From contig JAZRIF010000091.1 in NCBI GenBank assembly GCA_045645165.1, forward strand, positions 1-11,830: a stretch of 11,830 bases of DNA, written 5' to 3'. A program made the position numbers and the translations under genes. This document shows, in pieces, positions 1 through 6,633 of the stretch; within the stretch, counting starts at the first letter, position 1; every line of letters begins with the position of its first letter. A model generated the notes under the pieces. The model worked only from the letters and a program-made list of their open reading frames with translations. It was not told the DNA's origin and made no database searches. This stretch comes from CAMEON01 sp045645165 (GTDB lineage: Bacteria; Bacillota; Clostridia; Oscillospirales; CAG-272).

Positions 1-4
1 CCCT

Positions 5-57
5 TCAAGAACTTTCAAAAAAGATATTGATAAATAACCCTTTTTGAAAGTTTTTGA
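5..57. repeat. head-to-head ends of the hairpin repeat
   Basis: Bases 5-21 and 41-57 form an inverted repeat matching at 16 of 17 positions, separated by 19 AT-rich bases. The right arm is the conserved start of the hairpin repeat that continues to 121. The left arm is therefore the same start in reverse orientation, and a second, leftward copy may run off the window edge. Nothing coding is seen in 1-192. Confidence 0.5.
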
Positions 58-121
58 GATTCCAAAGAACTTTTTTCAAAAAGTTCTTTGGTGGGGGTCG
101 AGGGGGCAAAGCCCCCTCGAC
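40..121 (+). repeat. interspersed hairpin repeat, copy 1
   Basis: A short AAAGTTTTTGA-like leader is followed by a perfect 14-bp stem (62-75 with 78-91, formal loop of 2 bases) and then a GC-rich 11-bp stem (97-107 with 111-121, loop AAA). The same order of leader, 14-bp stem and GC-rich tail recurs at 1618-1707 and 2838-2935. No T-run follows the stems, so a simple terminator is unlikely. A REP-like dispersed element of Clostridia is the best guess. Confidence 0.7.
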
Positions 122-192
122 AAACCCAAATTTGACCACCCGCATCGTTACACCAAAATTTCCTTTCCCAATCCAATAAACGGAGAAAATAT

Positions 193-1599
193 ATGGAAAA
201 CACCAATCAAAATCAAGTGAAAGTCCCCCGCCGCGTGCTGGGCTCCCTCTTGTCGTCGGTCTCGGCTGGCGTCGTCCCCCGCGCGGGAGCGCCCTATATC
301 GCCATCGGCCGTAAGGACGAGATTGCTGCCCTCCTCTCCGACCTGGAGCAGATCGATGGCGGAGGGGGAGCCATGCGTTTCCTCATTGGTCGCTACGGCA
401 GCGGTAAGAGCTTTCTCATCCAGCTCATCCGCGGCTACGCTCTGGAGCGGGATTTCATCACCGCCGACGCTGACCTTTCTCCCGAAAGACGGCTCTATGG
501 CAGCGGCGGGTCGGGTGTGGCCACCTACCGCGAGCTCATGAAGAATCTTGCCTCCAAGGCCTCCCCCGACGGTGGCGCTCTCCCCAAGCTCATCGCCCGC
601 TGGATCGGCATGATGCAGGATGAGCTGATCTCGGGCAGCGTCTCCCCCGAGGATCCCCGCTTCGACGATCTTATGACCCGCAAGGTCAGCGACACCATGA
701 GGGAGCTGGAATTTCTCGTGGGCGGCTTCGACTTTGCCCGCGTCATCACCGCCTACTATAAGGCTTATCGCGAGGATGGCGAGATCGCCAGACTCCGTAT
801 GTCGGCTTGTCTGCGCTGGCTTCGGGGCGAGTATTCTACCAAAACAGAGGCCCGATCCGAGTTGGGCTTCCCCGTGTCGGTCATCATCGACGACGACAAC
901 TGGTACGATTTCCTCAAGCTCTGGGCGGCGCTGGTACGCAAGATGGGCTATCGCGGATTGATGGTCTTTATCGACGAGTGCGTGAACCTCTACAAGATCA
1001 CCCACCGCGTTAGCCGCGAGAACAACTACGAAAAGATCCTGTCCATGTTCAACGACACGCTCCAAGGCCGAGCCCCCGGTCTGGGTATCGTCTTCGGCGG
1101 TACGCCTCAGTTCCTCGAGGATCCCCGCCGAGGCCTGTTCTCCTACGAGGCTCTGCGCTCCCGCCTCTGCGACAGCCGCTTTGCCCTGGAGGGATTCAAG
1201 AATCTCATAGGCCCCGTGATCCGCTTGCGCCGTCTGGCCGACGACGAGCTGTTGGCGCTGATCCGCCGCGTGACTGCCCTCTATGCCCAGTTCTATAATT
1301 GGGATTGCCGCATCACCGATGCCCAGCAGCTCTCCTTCCTGAATCTCTGCCTCTCCCGCGCGGGCGCCGACAGCATGATCACCCCCCGCGAGATGCTCCG
1401 CGACTATATGACCGTCCTGAATATCCTTATGCAGAACCCCGAGGCCACCTTCGAGCAGGTGGTGGGGGCTGCGGTGACCCTCAAGCACGAGGACAGTGAC
1501 CCCGACGATGCCTGGGCACCCACGGCGGCGGAGAAGGGAAGCAACCAAGCTCCTGTTGAGGAACGAAAGAAGTTCAACCCCGAGGATCTGGATTTTTGA
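193..1599 (+). CDS. BrxD-like P-loop ATPase (DUF2791 / BREX ATP-binding domain family)
   Basis: A 468-residue cytosolic ATPase, probably the motor or switch of a DNA-processing or phage-defence complex. The ATP site is clear: Walker A GRYGSGKS at residues 66-73, with the glycine-rich turn and Ser typical of DUF2791 proteins. Walker B is a hydrophobic strand ending in Asp261-Glu262, followed by a sensor-like GGTPQF at 302-307 and arginines at 322 and 324 that could act as fingers. A helical C-terminal part contains ITPREMLRDY (396-405), a pattern I associate with this family. The last 35 residues are polar and probably disordered. The ATG has GGAG 7 bases upstream. The family is known in type 2 BREX (BrxD) and in cassettes pairing it with an Lhr-like helicase and TerB-domain proteins. 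The helicase here lies two genes downstream, while the other BREX genes are absent from the window. The ATPase assignment is firm; a defence role is inferred from the pairing. Confidence 0.82.
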   Translation: MENTNQNQVKVPRRVLGSLLSSVSAGVVPRAGAPYIAIGRKDEIAALLSDLEQIDGGGGAMRFLIGRYGSGKSFLIQLIRGYALERDFITADADLSPERRLYGSGGSGVATYRELMKNLASKASPDGGALPKLIARWIGMMQDELISGSVSPEDPRFDDLMTRKVSDTMRELEFLVGGFDFARVITAYYKAYREDGEIARLRMSACLRWLRGEYSTKTEARSELGFPVSVIIDDDNWYDFLKLWAALVRKMGYRGLMVFIDECVNLYKITHRVSRENNYEKILSMFNDTLQGRAPGLGIVFGGTPQFLEDPRRGLFSYEALRSRLCDSRFALEGFKNLIGPVIRLRRLADDELLALIRRVTALYAQFYNWDCRITDAQQLSFLNLCLSRAGADSMITPREMLRDYMTVLNILMQNPEATFEQVVGAAVTLKHEDSDPDDAWAPTAAEKGSNQAPVEERKKFNPEDLDF

Positions 1600-1617
1600 G
1601 GTAGGGAAAAGATGAGT

Positions 1618-1707
1618 CCCTGTTTGAAAAGCTTTTGAAGATTTTTCAGGAACCTCTTGAAAGAGGTTCCTGAATCGGGGTCAGGTGCAGAACCCCTCTT
1701 TCTCCTG
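1618..1707 (+). repeat. interspersed hairpin repeat, copy 2
   Basis: It has the same layout as copy 1: a leader with AAAGCTTTTGA, then a perfect 14-bp stem (1645-1658 with 1661-1674), then a GC-rich tail with a short GGGGT/ACCCC pair (1677-1681 with 1692-1696). The stem sequence differs from the other copies but pairing is complete, so the structure is what is conserved. It fills most of the 152-base gap after the ATPase gene. Confidence 0.68.
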
Positions 1708-1751
1708 CCCCTATTGAAAATAATTATATAACATACATTGGAGGTAATCCC

Positions 1752-2105
1752 ATGAACGAGAACAATATGCAAAACACCGAACTGAACCAAGAGACTCCCG
1801 CCCTGTCTCAGCAGGACATTCACGGCGTGCTGGCCGAGACCAAGAAGACCGTCCGTACCCACGGCCGTGAGATCGAGAGCATTCACCGCGTGGATGCCGA
1901 GCAGATGAAGAAGGATGCCGAGCACGATTCTCTGATCGCACAAAGCATGGATAAGAACGCTCAGCAGGATGATCTGCTCAAGCGCCAACAGGAAATGGAT
2001 CGCCTCCACGATCAGGCGCTCAAGCAGGTCAAGGGTATTTCGGTGGCCGCGCTGATCACGGCGGCCGCGGCTCTGATCTTGTCCGTCCTGCAATTCTTCC
2101 TCTAA
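1752..2105 (+). CDS. small tail-anchored coiled-coil membrane protein, unknown function
   Basis: A 117-residue protein of no family I recognise. Residues 1-19 are polar and Asn/Gln/Glu-rich. Residues 20-94 are highly charged with heptad-like spacing and no proline, so a long helix or coiled coil is likely. Residues 95-117 are one hydrophobic, Ala/Leu/Ile-rich segment ending at the C terminus. There is no signal peptide, so the protein should be tail-anchored with the helix in the cytoplasm. The ATG has GGAGG 7 bases upstream. It is oriented with the ATPase and helicase genes but lies 152 bases after the former, behind a hairpin repeat. It could be a membrane-bound oligomerising effector or anchor for the neighbouring system, or simply unrelated cargo. 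Sequence alone cannot separate these. Confidence 0.75.
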   Translation: MNENNMQNTELNQETPALSQQDIHGVLAETKKTVRTHGREIESIHRVDAEQMKKDAEHDSLIAQSMDKNAQQDDLLKRQQEMDRLHDQALKQVKGISVAALITAAAALILSVLQFFL

Positions 2106-2122
2106 AGGGAAATTGCAGCTTA

Positions 2123-2156
2123 GCGGGGAAAATATTCCCGCCCTATAACGTTTTTT
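2123..2156 (+). terminator. weak terminator-like hairpin
   Basis: A GCGGG/CCCGC stem (2123-2127 with 2137-2141) is followed 9 bases later by six T residues (2151-2156). The distance between stem and T-run is larger than usual, so any termination after the small membrane protein gene would be partial. Confidence 0.25.
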
Positions 2157-2204
2157 GTCTCCCCGCCGAATCCCAATTTGCTTTCCGCCCGAAAGGAGAC
2201 CGTC

Positions 2205-2828
2205 ATGCTCCACATTCTGACCATTCGCTCCTCCAACCGCTACGCCTACGCCTGGCGGGATCGCGGTTTTACAGGCTTTGACCGCACCTCTTGCTCCTCA
2301 TGCGGACGTGAGGTCGTGACCTTCCTCCCCCGCATCTCTCCCCACGAATATGAGGTGGAGGGCGGGGCGAAATATCCCGATTTTTTGGAGTTTACGGGTG
2401 TACCTGTAGGTGACTTTCTCTACTCTGCGCGAGTTATAGACCTGCTTTGCGAGGCAGGGATCAGCGGTTTGGGCGAGATTGAGCCTGTGGCGGTCGTACG
2501 CACAACAGGGGCACACATCTCCCCCGTGACCGAGCCCGTCTACTACCGCGCTCCCATCATAGGCAAAGTCGAGCTTGACCTCCCCGCCATGCGCCTGAAG
2601 AAAAAGAACCTCTGTCCCGCCTGCGGGCAGTATGAATGGAGCCGTGAGCGGCTGTATACCGTCCCCGCCGCCTTGGATATGGAGACTTGGAGCGGCCACG
2701 ACATCTGCCGCGTGGGGGATTTTCCCGCCGTCCTTGTGTGTAGCGAGCGGGTGGCCGAGGTCATCCGTAAGCATAAGCTCACGGGCGCGCACATTAAGCC
2801 GATTGAGGATATGTTCCGCGCATACTGA
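2205..2828 (+). CDS. double-CxxCG motif protein, SitI6 immunity-like
   Basis: A 207-residue soluble protein with two metal-binding-type motifs, CSSCG at 30-34 and CPACG at 137-141, spaced as in the double-CXXCG (Gmx_para_CXXCG/SitI6) family. The C-terminal stretch, with DICRVGDFP, a VxxS element near 177-180, a helix, then LTGAHIKPI (192-200), also resembles the end of that immunity family. Known members protect myxobacteria from a contact-delivered toxin; the cysteines probably hold zinc. I chose the ATG at 2205 because AGGAG lies 6 bases upstream; a TTG-initiated extension from 2178 would run through that ribosome site. No toxin gene is next to it. It could be an orphan immunity protein, an anti-toxin guarding the defence cassette, or a zinc protein of that system. 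Family placement is from motif memory, not a search. Confidence 0.6.
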   Translation: MLHILTIRSSNRYAYAWRDRGFTGFDRTSCSSCGREVVTFLPRISPHEYEVEGGAKYPDFLEFTGVPVGDFLYSARVIDLLCEAGISGLGEIEPVAVVRTTGAHISPVTEPVYYRAPIIGKVELDLPAMRLKKKNLCPACGQYEWSRERLYTVPAALDMETWSGHDICRVGDFPAVLVCSERVAEVIRKHKLTGAHIKPIEDMFRAY

Positions 2829-2837
2829 TCACAGCAC

Positions 2838-2935
2838 CCTATTCTAAAGTTTTTGGAATTCCTAAAACCTTTTTACAAAAAGGTTTTAGGCCGCCGGAGG
2901 CACGCTCCCCCGCCCCCCGCTCTCCAGACAGGAGC
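2838..2935 (+). repeat. interspersed hairpin repeat, copy 3
   Basis: A leader AAAGTTTTTGGAATTCC is followed by a perfect 14-bp stem (2861-2874 with 2877-2890) and a GC-rich tail of C-runs. The copy reads open in the helicase frame from a TTG at 2853, which creates a spurious 29-residue N-terminal extension. Its end carries the AGGAG (2930-2934) that serves the real helicase start, so the element abuts or supplies that ribosome site. Confidence 0.7.
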
Positions 2936-2939
2936 CCCT

Positions 2940-5273
2940 ATGACCGAAGCTGACCGCATATTCGAGCGCTTCCCCGAGTTCATCCGCGAGTACATTTTCA
3001 CCCACCGCTGGGAGTCTTTGCGTGGGGTGCAGGTGGCGGCGGCGAGGACGTTGTTCCTCACGAACCACCATCTCCTGCTCACGTCCTCCACCGCCAGCGG
3101 CAAGACCGAGGCGGCCTTTTTCCCCATCCTCTCCGATCTCTGCGAGAACCCGCCCGCGAGCGTAGGGGCTTTGTACATCTGCCCCTTGAAATCCCTCATC
3201 AACGACCAGTTCGGCCGTATGGAGGAGCTTCTGGACATGACGGGCATCCGGGTGACTCGCTGGCATGGCGACGTGGCTCAGTCCCACAAGAAAAAGCTGC
3301 TGGAAAAGCCATCGGGCATCCTCCAGATCACCCCCGAATCCCTGGAGGCCATGCTGATCAACCGCTCCAATGACATCCTACGGCTCTTCGGTGACCTCCG
3401 CTACATTGTCATCGACGAGATCCATACCCTCACGGGCACCGACCGCGGCAACCAGATCATCTGCCAGCTCTCCCGTATCGGCCACCTCATTGGCCGTACC
3501 CCCCGCCGCATCGGCCTGTCTGCTACCATCGGAGACCCGAACCTCGCCGCCGATTGGCTGGCAGGGGACACGGATATCCCCGTGGATGTTCCCACATTCG
3601 AGGAAGGGAAGATCCGCTGGCGCTTGGGTCTGGAGCATTTTTATGTACAGAATGCCAAGGATAATCAGGCCGCCGAGCCTGCCGATACCCAAGAAGACGA
3701 TTGCGCCGAGGACGACGGCATTACCGACTTTGACAAAGCGCTTGACCTATCTACCGCCATGGGTGTCGCCGCGTCTATGGTGGAATCCGCTCTGCCCCGG
3801 ACTGCCGCCCATCCCCTTGACGCGGGCTACGAGTATATGTACGACTGCGTGAAGGATAAGAAATCTCTCGTCTTCTCCAACTCCCGCGAGGAGACCGAAT
3901 ACCTCTGCGCCACCTTCCGCCAGATCGCTAAGGCGCGGGGGGATCAGGACGTGTTCCTCATTCACCACGGCAACCTGTCGGCCTCTATCCGCGAGGAAGC
4001 CGAGGCCAAGATGAAGGACGAGGAGATCTTCGCCGTTACCTGCGCCACCGTAACCATGGAGCTGGGCATCGATATCGGTCGCTTGGAGCGTGTGCTCCAG
4101 AACGGCGCGCCCAACAGCGTATCGTCGTTTTTGCAACGGCTTGGGCGCTCGGGCAGACGGGGTGAGCCCCCCGAAATGATGATGGTCTTCCGCGAGGAGG
4201 ATCCCCTGCCCAATACCCCATTGCCCCAGCTCATTCCGTGGGAATTGCTTCGCGGCATTGCCATCATTCAGCTCTACATCGAGGAGCGTTTCATCGAGCC
4301 GCCCCTGCGCCGCAAGATGCCCATGAGTCTGCTCTTCCACCAGACTCTGTCCATGCTGGCCGCCTCGGGAGAATTGACCCCCCGCCGCCTGGCCGAGCGG
4401 GTGCTGTCCCTCCCCCCCTTCGCGGAAGTCACCAAGGAGGACTACCGCACCCTCATGGTCTCTATGATCGAACACGACTTTATGGAGATGACCGAGGAAA
4501 AGGGGCTGATCGTCGGCATGGCCGGTGAGCGCTTGCTGAAAAGCTTCAAGTTCTATGCTGTGTTCAAGGACTCCGAGGATTTTACCGTCCGCGCGGGCTC
4601 GGATGAGATCGGCACCATCACCACTCCGCCCCCTGTGGGGGATCGATTCGCCCTTGCGGGGCGGGTCTGGGAGGTGGAGGAGCTGGATATCCAGCGCAAG
4701 CTGATCTACGTCAAGCAGGTGGATGGCAAAATGGAGGTCTCCTGGCCGGGAGATTTCGGGGAGATCCACACCAAGATCCTACAGAGAATGCGCCGCATTC
4801 TCGAAGAAGACACCGTTTACCCTTACCTGAAGCCCAACGCGCAGAAGAGAATCGAGGTCGCTCGCCACGTCGCCCGCAACACGGGGATGCTGGAGCATTC
4901 CTTGGTCTCCCTCGGTGGCTACACATGGTGCTTGTTCCCTTGGTTGGGTACCCGCTCCTTCCGCACCTTGCGGAAATTCATCGCCCGTAATTCCTCCCTC
5001 TGCAAGATCAGCAATCTGGAATTCGAGGGGTGCTACTACATGACCTTCCGCATGGAACGAGGGAACGACTACGACCTGCTCACCCATCTCTGCGGCATCG
5101 CAGAGACCGACGGCATCGACTGTGAGTCTTTGGTGCAGAGCGGGGAAGTACCCATTTTTGAGAAGTACGACGAGCATGTGCCCGGCGAGCTTTTGCGAAA
5201 AGCCTACGCCGCTGACAGACTCCGTGCCGATGAGGCCGAAGCAAGGCTTGCCGAGATGTTGGCGGAATACTGA
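2940..5273 (+). CDS. Lhr/BrxHI-like superfamily 2 DEAD/DEAH-box helicase
   Basis: A 777-residue ATP-dependent nucleic-acid helicase with all core motifs in order: motif I TASGKTEA (51-58), Ia PLKSLINDQ (82-90), Ib TPESLE (131-136), II DEIH (159-162), III SATIG (194-198), IV VFSNS (311-315), V TMELGIDIG (372-380) and VI QRLGRSGRRG (399-408). An acidic loop (about 238-266) separates the two RecA domains. The region after 420 looks like the winged-helix and beta-rich domains of Lhr-type helicases; I see no cysteine cluster like the DUF1998 zinc module of YprA proteins. The start is ATG 2940 with AGGAG 5 bases upstream; the longer TTG form is repeat-derived. Helicases of this kind pair with DUF2791 ATPases in type 2 BREX (BrxHI) and TerB-linked cassettes, which fits the ATPase at 193-1599. 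DNA translocation or unwinding is expected; the exact substrate is unknown. Confidence 0.88.
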   Translation: MTEADRIFERFPEFIREYIFTHRWESLRGVQVAAARTLFLTNHHLLLTSSTASGKTEAAFFPILSDLCENPPASVGALYICPLKSLINDQFGRMEELLDMTGIRVTRWHGDVAQSHKKKLLEKPSGILQITPESLEAMLINRSNDILRLFGDLRYIVIDEIHTLTGTDRGNQIICQLSRIGHLIGRTPRRIGLSATIGDPNLAADWLAGDTDIPVDVPTFEEGKIRWRLGLEHFYVQNAKDNQAAEPADTQEDDCAEDDGITDFDKALDLSTAMGVAASMVESALPRTAAHPLDAGYEYMYDCVKDKKSLVFSNSREETEYLCATFRQIAKARGDQDVFLIHHGNLSASIREEAEAKMKDEEIFAVTCATVTMELGIDIGRLERVLQNGAPNSVSSFLQRLGRSGRRGEPPEMMMVFREEDPLPNTPLPQLIPWELLRGIAIIQLYIEERFIEPPLRRKMPMSLLFHQTLSMLAASGELTPRRLAERVLSLPPFAEVTKEDYRTLMVSMIEHDFMEMTEEKGLIVGMAGERLLKSFKFYAVFKDSEDFTVRAGSDEIGTITTPPPVGDRFALAGRVWEVEELDIQRKLIYVKQVDGKMEVSWPGDFGEIHTKILQRMRRILEEDTVYPYLKPNAQKRIEVARHVARNTGMLEHSLVSLGGYTWCLFPWLGTRSFRTLRKFIARNSSLCKISNLEFEGCYYMTFRMERGNDYDLLTHLCGIAETDGIDCESLVQSGEVPIFEKYDEHVPGELLRKAYAADRLRADEAEARLAEMLAEY

Positions 5274-5290
5274 ATCCCCATAAACACAGA

Positions 5291-5325
5291 AAACCCCTTG
5301 CCGAAAGGCAAGGGGTTGATTTTGT
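5291..5325. terminator. bidirectional intrinsic terminator
   Basis: An 11-bp perfect stem (5292-5302 with 5307-5317) closes a GAAA tetraloop. T-rich sequence follows rightward (ATTTTGTT) and a TTTT run follows leftward. It sits between the convergent helicase and lipoprotein genes and probably ends both transcripts. Confidence 0.88.
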
Positions 5326-5337
5326 TACGGCAGGGAA

Positions 5338-6120
5338 TTACGCGAAGGCAATGTTGGTCACGAACACCAGATAGCCCAGTGCGCCGAACGCGTTGTCAGC
5401 GTTACGGAAATCGAAGGAGAGGTAGAGCTGGCCGTTGTAATCAACGTTGGTCAGGTCGATCTCCACGGTCATGATCTGGCTGTAAACGGGAGAGATCTCG
5501 TAGGGAGCGGTGGTGATGATGGCATCCTCAGCGGGCAGATACTCGAAAGCGGAGCCTGCCTGGATCTCGGAGGGAGCGTTCAGAAGCAGAACGCGCTTGC
5601 CGGTAGCCTCGTACTCGGCGTTCATATCCTGGCCGTTTGCCACACCGCAGGGGGTAGCGTAGGTAACGGTGACCTTGCTGTACTGAGACAGATCCATCTC
5701 ACCCAGGTTAATGGAGCCGTAGTGGAGAGTGATCACGTGACCCTCGGTCAGCCCCAGAGAACCGGCGTTGATCGGCACATCCACGGTGGGGTAGCTGCCG
5801 GTAATGCCGACGGTGGTCAGGTCGATGTTCAGGCTGTTGTCAGGAGCCTCGGTCTCGGGCTCGGCGGTGGTCTCCTCAACAGGAGCCTCGGTGGTCTCGA
5901 CGGGAGCCTCAGTGGTCTCGGCGGGAGCCTCGGTAGTCTCCTCGGTGGGAGCCTCGGTGGTCTCCTCAGCAGGAGCTTCGGTGGTCTCTTCGGCAGGAGC
6001 TTCGGTGGCGGCGTCGGTGGTGACGGTGGTATCGGCGGGATCAGGACTCTCGGTGCAAGCCACGAAAACCAATGTCAGGGCGGCAACCAATGCCAGAAGA
6101 AGGATAATTTTCTTGTTCAT
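5338..6120 (-). CDS. surface lipoprotein with Thr-Glu-Ala-Pro linker, unknown ligand
   Basis: A 260-residue exported lipoprotein. Lys-Lys is followed by a hydrophobic stretch and a lipobox ending in VFVAC, with Cys22 the likely lipidated residue (Phe at -3 is unusual but tolerable). Residues 39-92 are a low-complexity TEAPAEET-type repeat, a flexible linker through the cell wall. Residues 97-260 alternate short beta-strand-like segments and end with SFDFRNADN and LGYLVFVTNIAFA, which suggests a beta-sandwich such as a carbohydrate-binding or galactose-binding-like fold. No catalytic motif is seen. The start has AAGGA about 8 bases upstream. It is transcribed alone from a consensus promoter. 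A role in glycan or ligand binding is inferred only from the fold-like pattern. Confidence 0.82.
   Translation of the reverse strand: MNKKIILLLALVAALTLVFVACTESPDPADTTVTTDAATEAPAEETTEAPAEETTEAPTEETTEAPAETTEAPVETTEAPVEETTAEPETEAPDNSLNIDLTTVGITGSYPTVDVPINAGSLGLTEGHVITLHYGSINLGEMDLSQYSKVTVTYATPCGVANGQDMNAEYEATGKRVLLLNAPSEIQAGSAFEYLPAEDAIITTAPYEISPVYSQIMTVEIDLTNVDYNGQLYLSFDFRNADNAFGALGYLVFVTNIAFA
5845..6006 (-). repeat. in-gene tandem repeat coding TEAPxEET units
   Basis: About seven imperfect units of 21-24 bases encode TEAPAEET, TEAPTEET, TEAPVET and similar. The array lies just after the lipidation site and forms the spacer of the lipoprotein. Unit number is likely to vary between strains by slippage or recombination. 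Confidence 0.8.
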
Positions 6121-6174
6121 GGTGGAATTCCTTTCCTAAAAAATATTTGGGGTGTTTTTGTCAAACAAGGACAT

Positions 6175-6203
6175 ATTATAGCACATTCAATATCGTTTGT
6201 CAA
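6175..6203 (-). promoter_or_regulatory. consensus sigma-A promoter of the lipoprotein gene
   Basis: On the minus strand TTGACA (6198-6203) and TATAAT (6175-6180) are separated by exactly 17 bases. Transcription should begin near 6168, giving a leader of about 48 bases before the ATG at 6120. A perfect match predicts strong constitutive expression unless repressed. Confidence 0.9.
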
Positions 6204-6232
6204 CAGGTTTTGAAAAAATTTGAGGTGTAACG

Positions 6233-6270
6233 CGAAAAAACCGAGCCACCCCTGTGGGGCGCTCGGTTTG
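6233..6270 (-). terminator. intrinsic terminator after the first XRE gene
   Basis: A hairpin with an ACCGAGC/GCTCGGT outer stem and an inner CCCC/GGGG pair is followed, reading leftward, by a TTTTTT run. It lies directly downstream of the XRE gene that ends at 6274. Confidence 0.82.
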
Positions 6271-6273
6271 GTT

Positions 6274-6492
6274 TCAATACAGCTTTTTCGGTGTATCGAT
6301 CAGCCCCGTCAGGTAGTCCAGGCTGACGTTATAGAATTTCGCAAGCTTGATATACTTGTCGATCCCCATCATTTGCTTGCCCATCTCGTATTTGCTGATT
6401 TGCTCTTGGGTCGTTTGTAACAGCTTGGCGATATCCGCTTGTTTCAGATCGTGATCTTCGCGTAAATCCCGCAATCGCTGATATGCGTCCAT
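6274..6492 (-). CDS. XRE-family (Cro/CI-type) small transcriptional regulator, paralogue 1
   Basis: A 72-residue DNA-binding protein made of a single five-helix lambda-repressor-like domain. The helix-turn-helix covers about residues 17-37 (KQADIAKLL, turn, TTQEQISKYE), followed by the usual GKQMMGIDKYIKLAKFY and the family-typical SLDYLTGL ending. No ligand or protease domain is attached. A TTG four codons upstream is part of the GGAGG ribosome site, so ATG 6492 is the start. It shares layout with the XRE gene at 6634-6849, so the two may be old duplicates. It probably binds the palindromic promoter region at 6533-6594 immediately upstream of itself; this is inferred from position only. Confidence 0.88.
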   Translation of the reverse strand: MDAYQRLRDLREDHDLKQADIAKLLQTTQEQISKYEMGKQMMGIDKYIKLAKFYNVSLDYLTGLIDTPKKLY

Positions 6493-6532
6493 AAACCCCT
6501 CCAAAAATAATGAAAAAATGTGTGATTACATA

Positions 6533-6561
6533 TTGACATTATATCTGAAAGGGTGTATAAT
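6533..6561 (+). promoter_or_regulatory. consensus promoter pointing rightward, antisense to the XRE genes
   Basis: TTGACA (6533-6538) and TATAAT (6556-6561) with a 17-base spacer form a perfect sigma-A promoter on the plus strand. No plus-strand gene follows; the transcript would run antisense into the XRE gene at 6634-6849. The -10 lies inside an 11-base palindrome GTATAATATAC (6555-6565). GGTGTATA occurs at 6552 and again 31 bases later at 6583, and an 8-base palindrome GCGTACGC lies at 6568-6575, so repressor control is plausible. Confidence 0.65.
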
Positions 6562-6604
6562 ATACTTGCGTACGCCTTATGAGGTGTATATAAGCATCAA
6601 AACA

Positions 6605-6626
6605 ACCCGCGGCGCGAACCGCGGGT
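6605..6626 (-). terminator. GC-rich hairpin after the second XRE gene
   Basis: A perfect 8-bp stem ACCCGCGG/CCGCGGGT (6605-6612 with 6619-6626) lies just past the stop of the XRE gene ending at 6634. Reading leftward it is followed by TGTTTTG, a modest U-tract, so termination is likely but not certain. Confidence 0.65.
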
Positions 6627-6633
6627 CGTGCAT

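Noticed and set aside
148..1548. Long minus-strand open frame of 466 codons opposite the ATPase
   Set aside because: It mirrors the ATPase codons, has no recognisable motif and no ribosome site; GC-rich third positions keep the opposite strand open.
5845..6006. CRISPR-like tandem array
   Set aside because: The units are 21-24 bases without unique spacers and stay in frame as TEAPxEET codons inside the lipoprotein gene.
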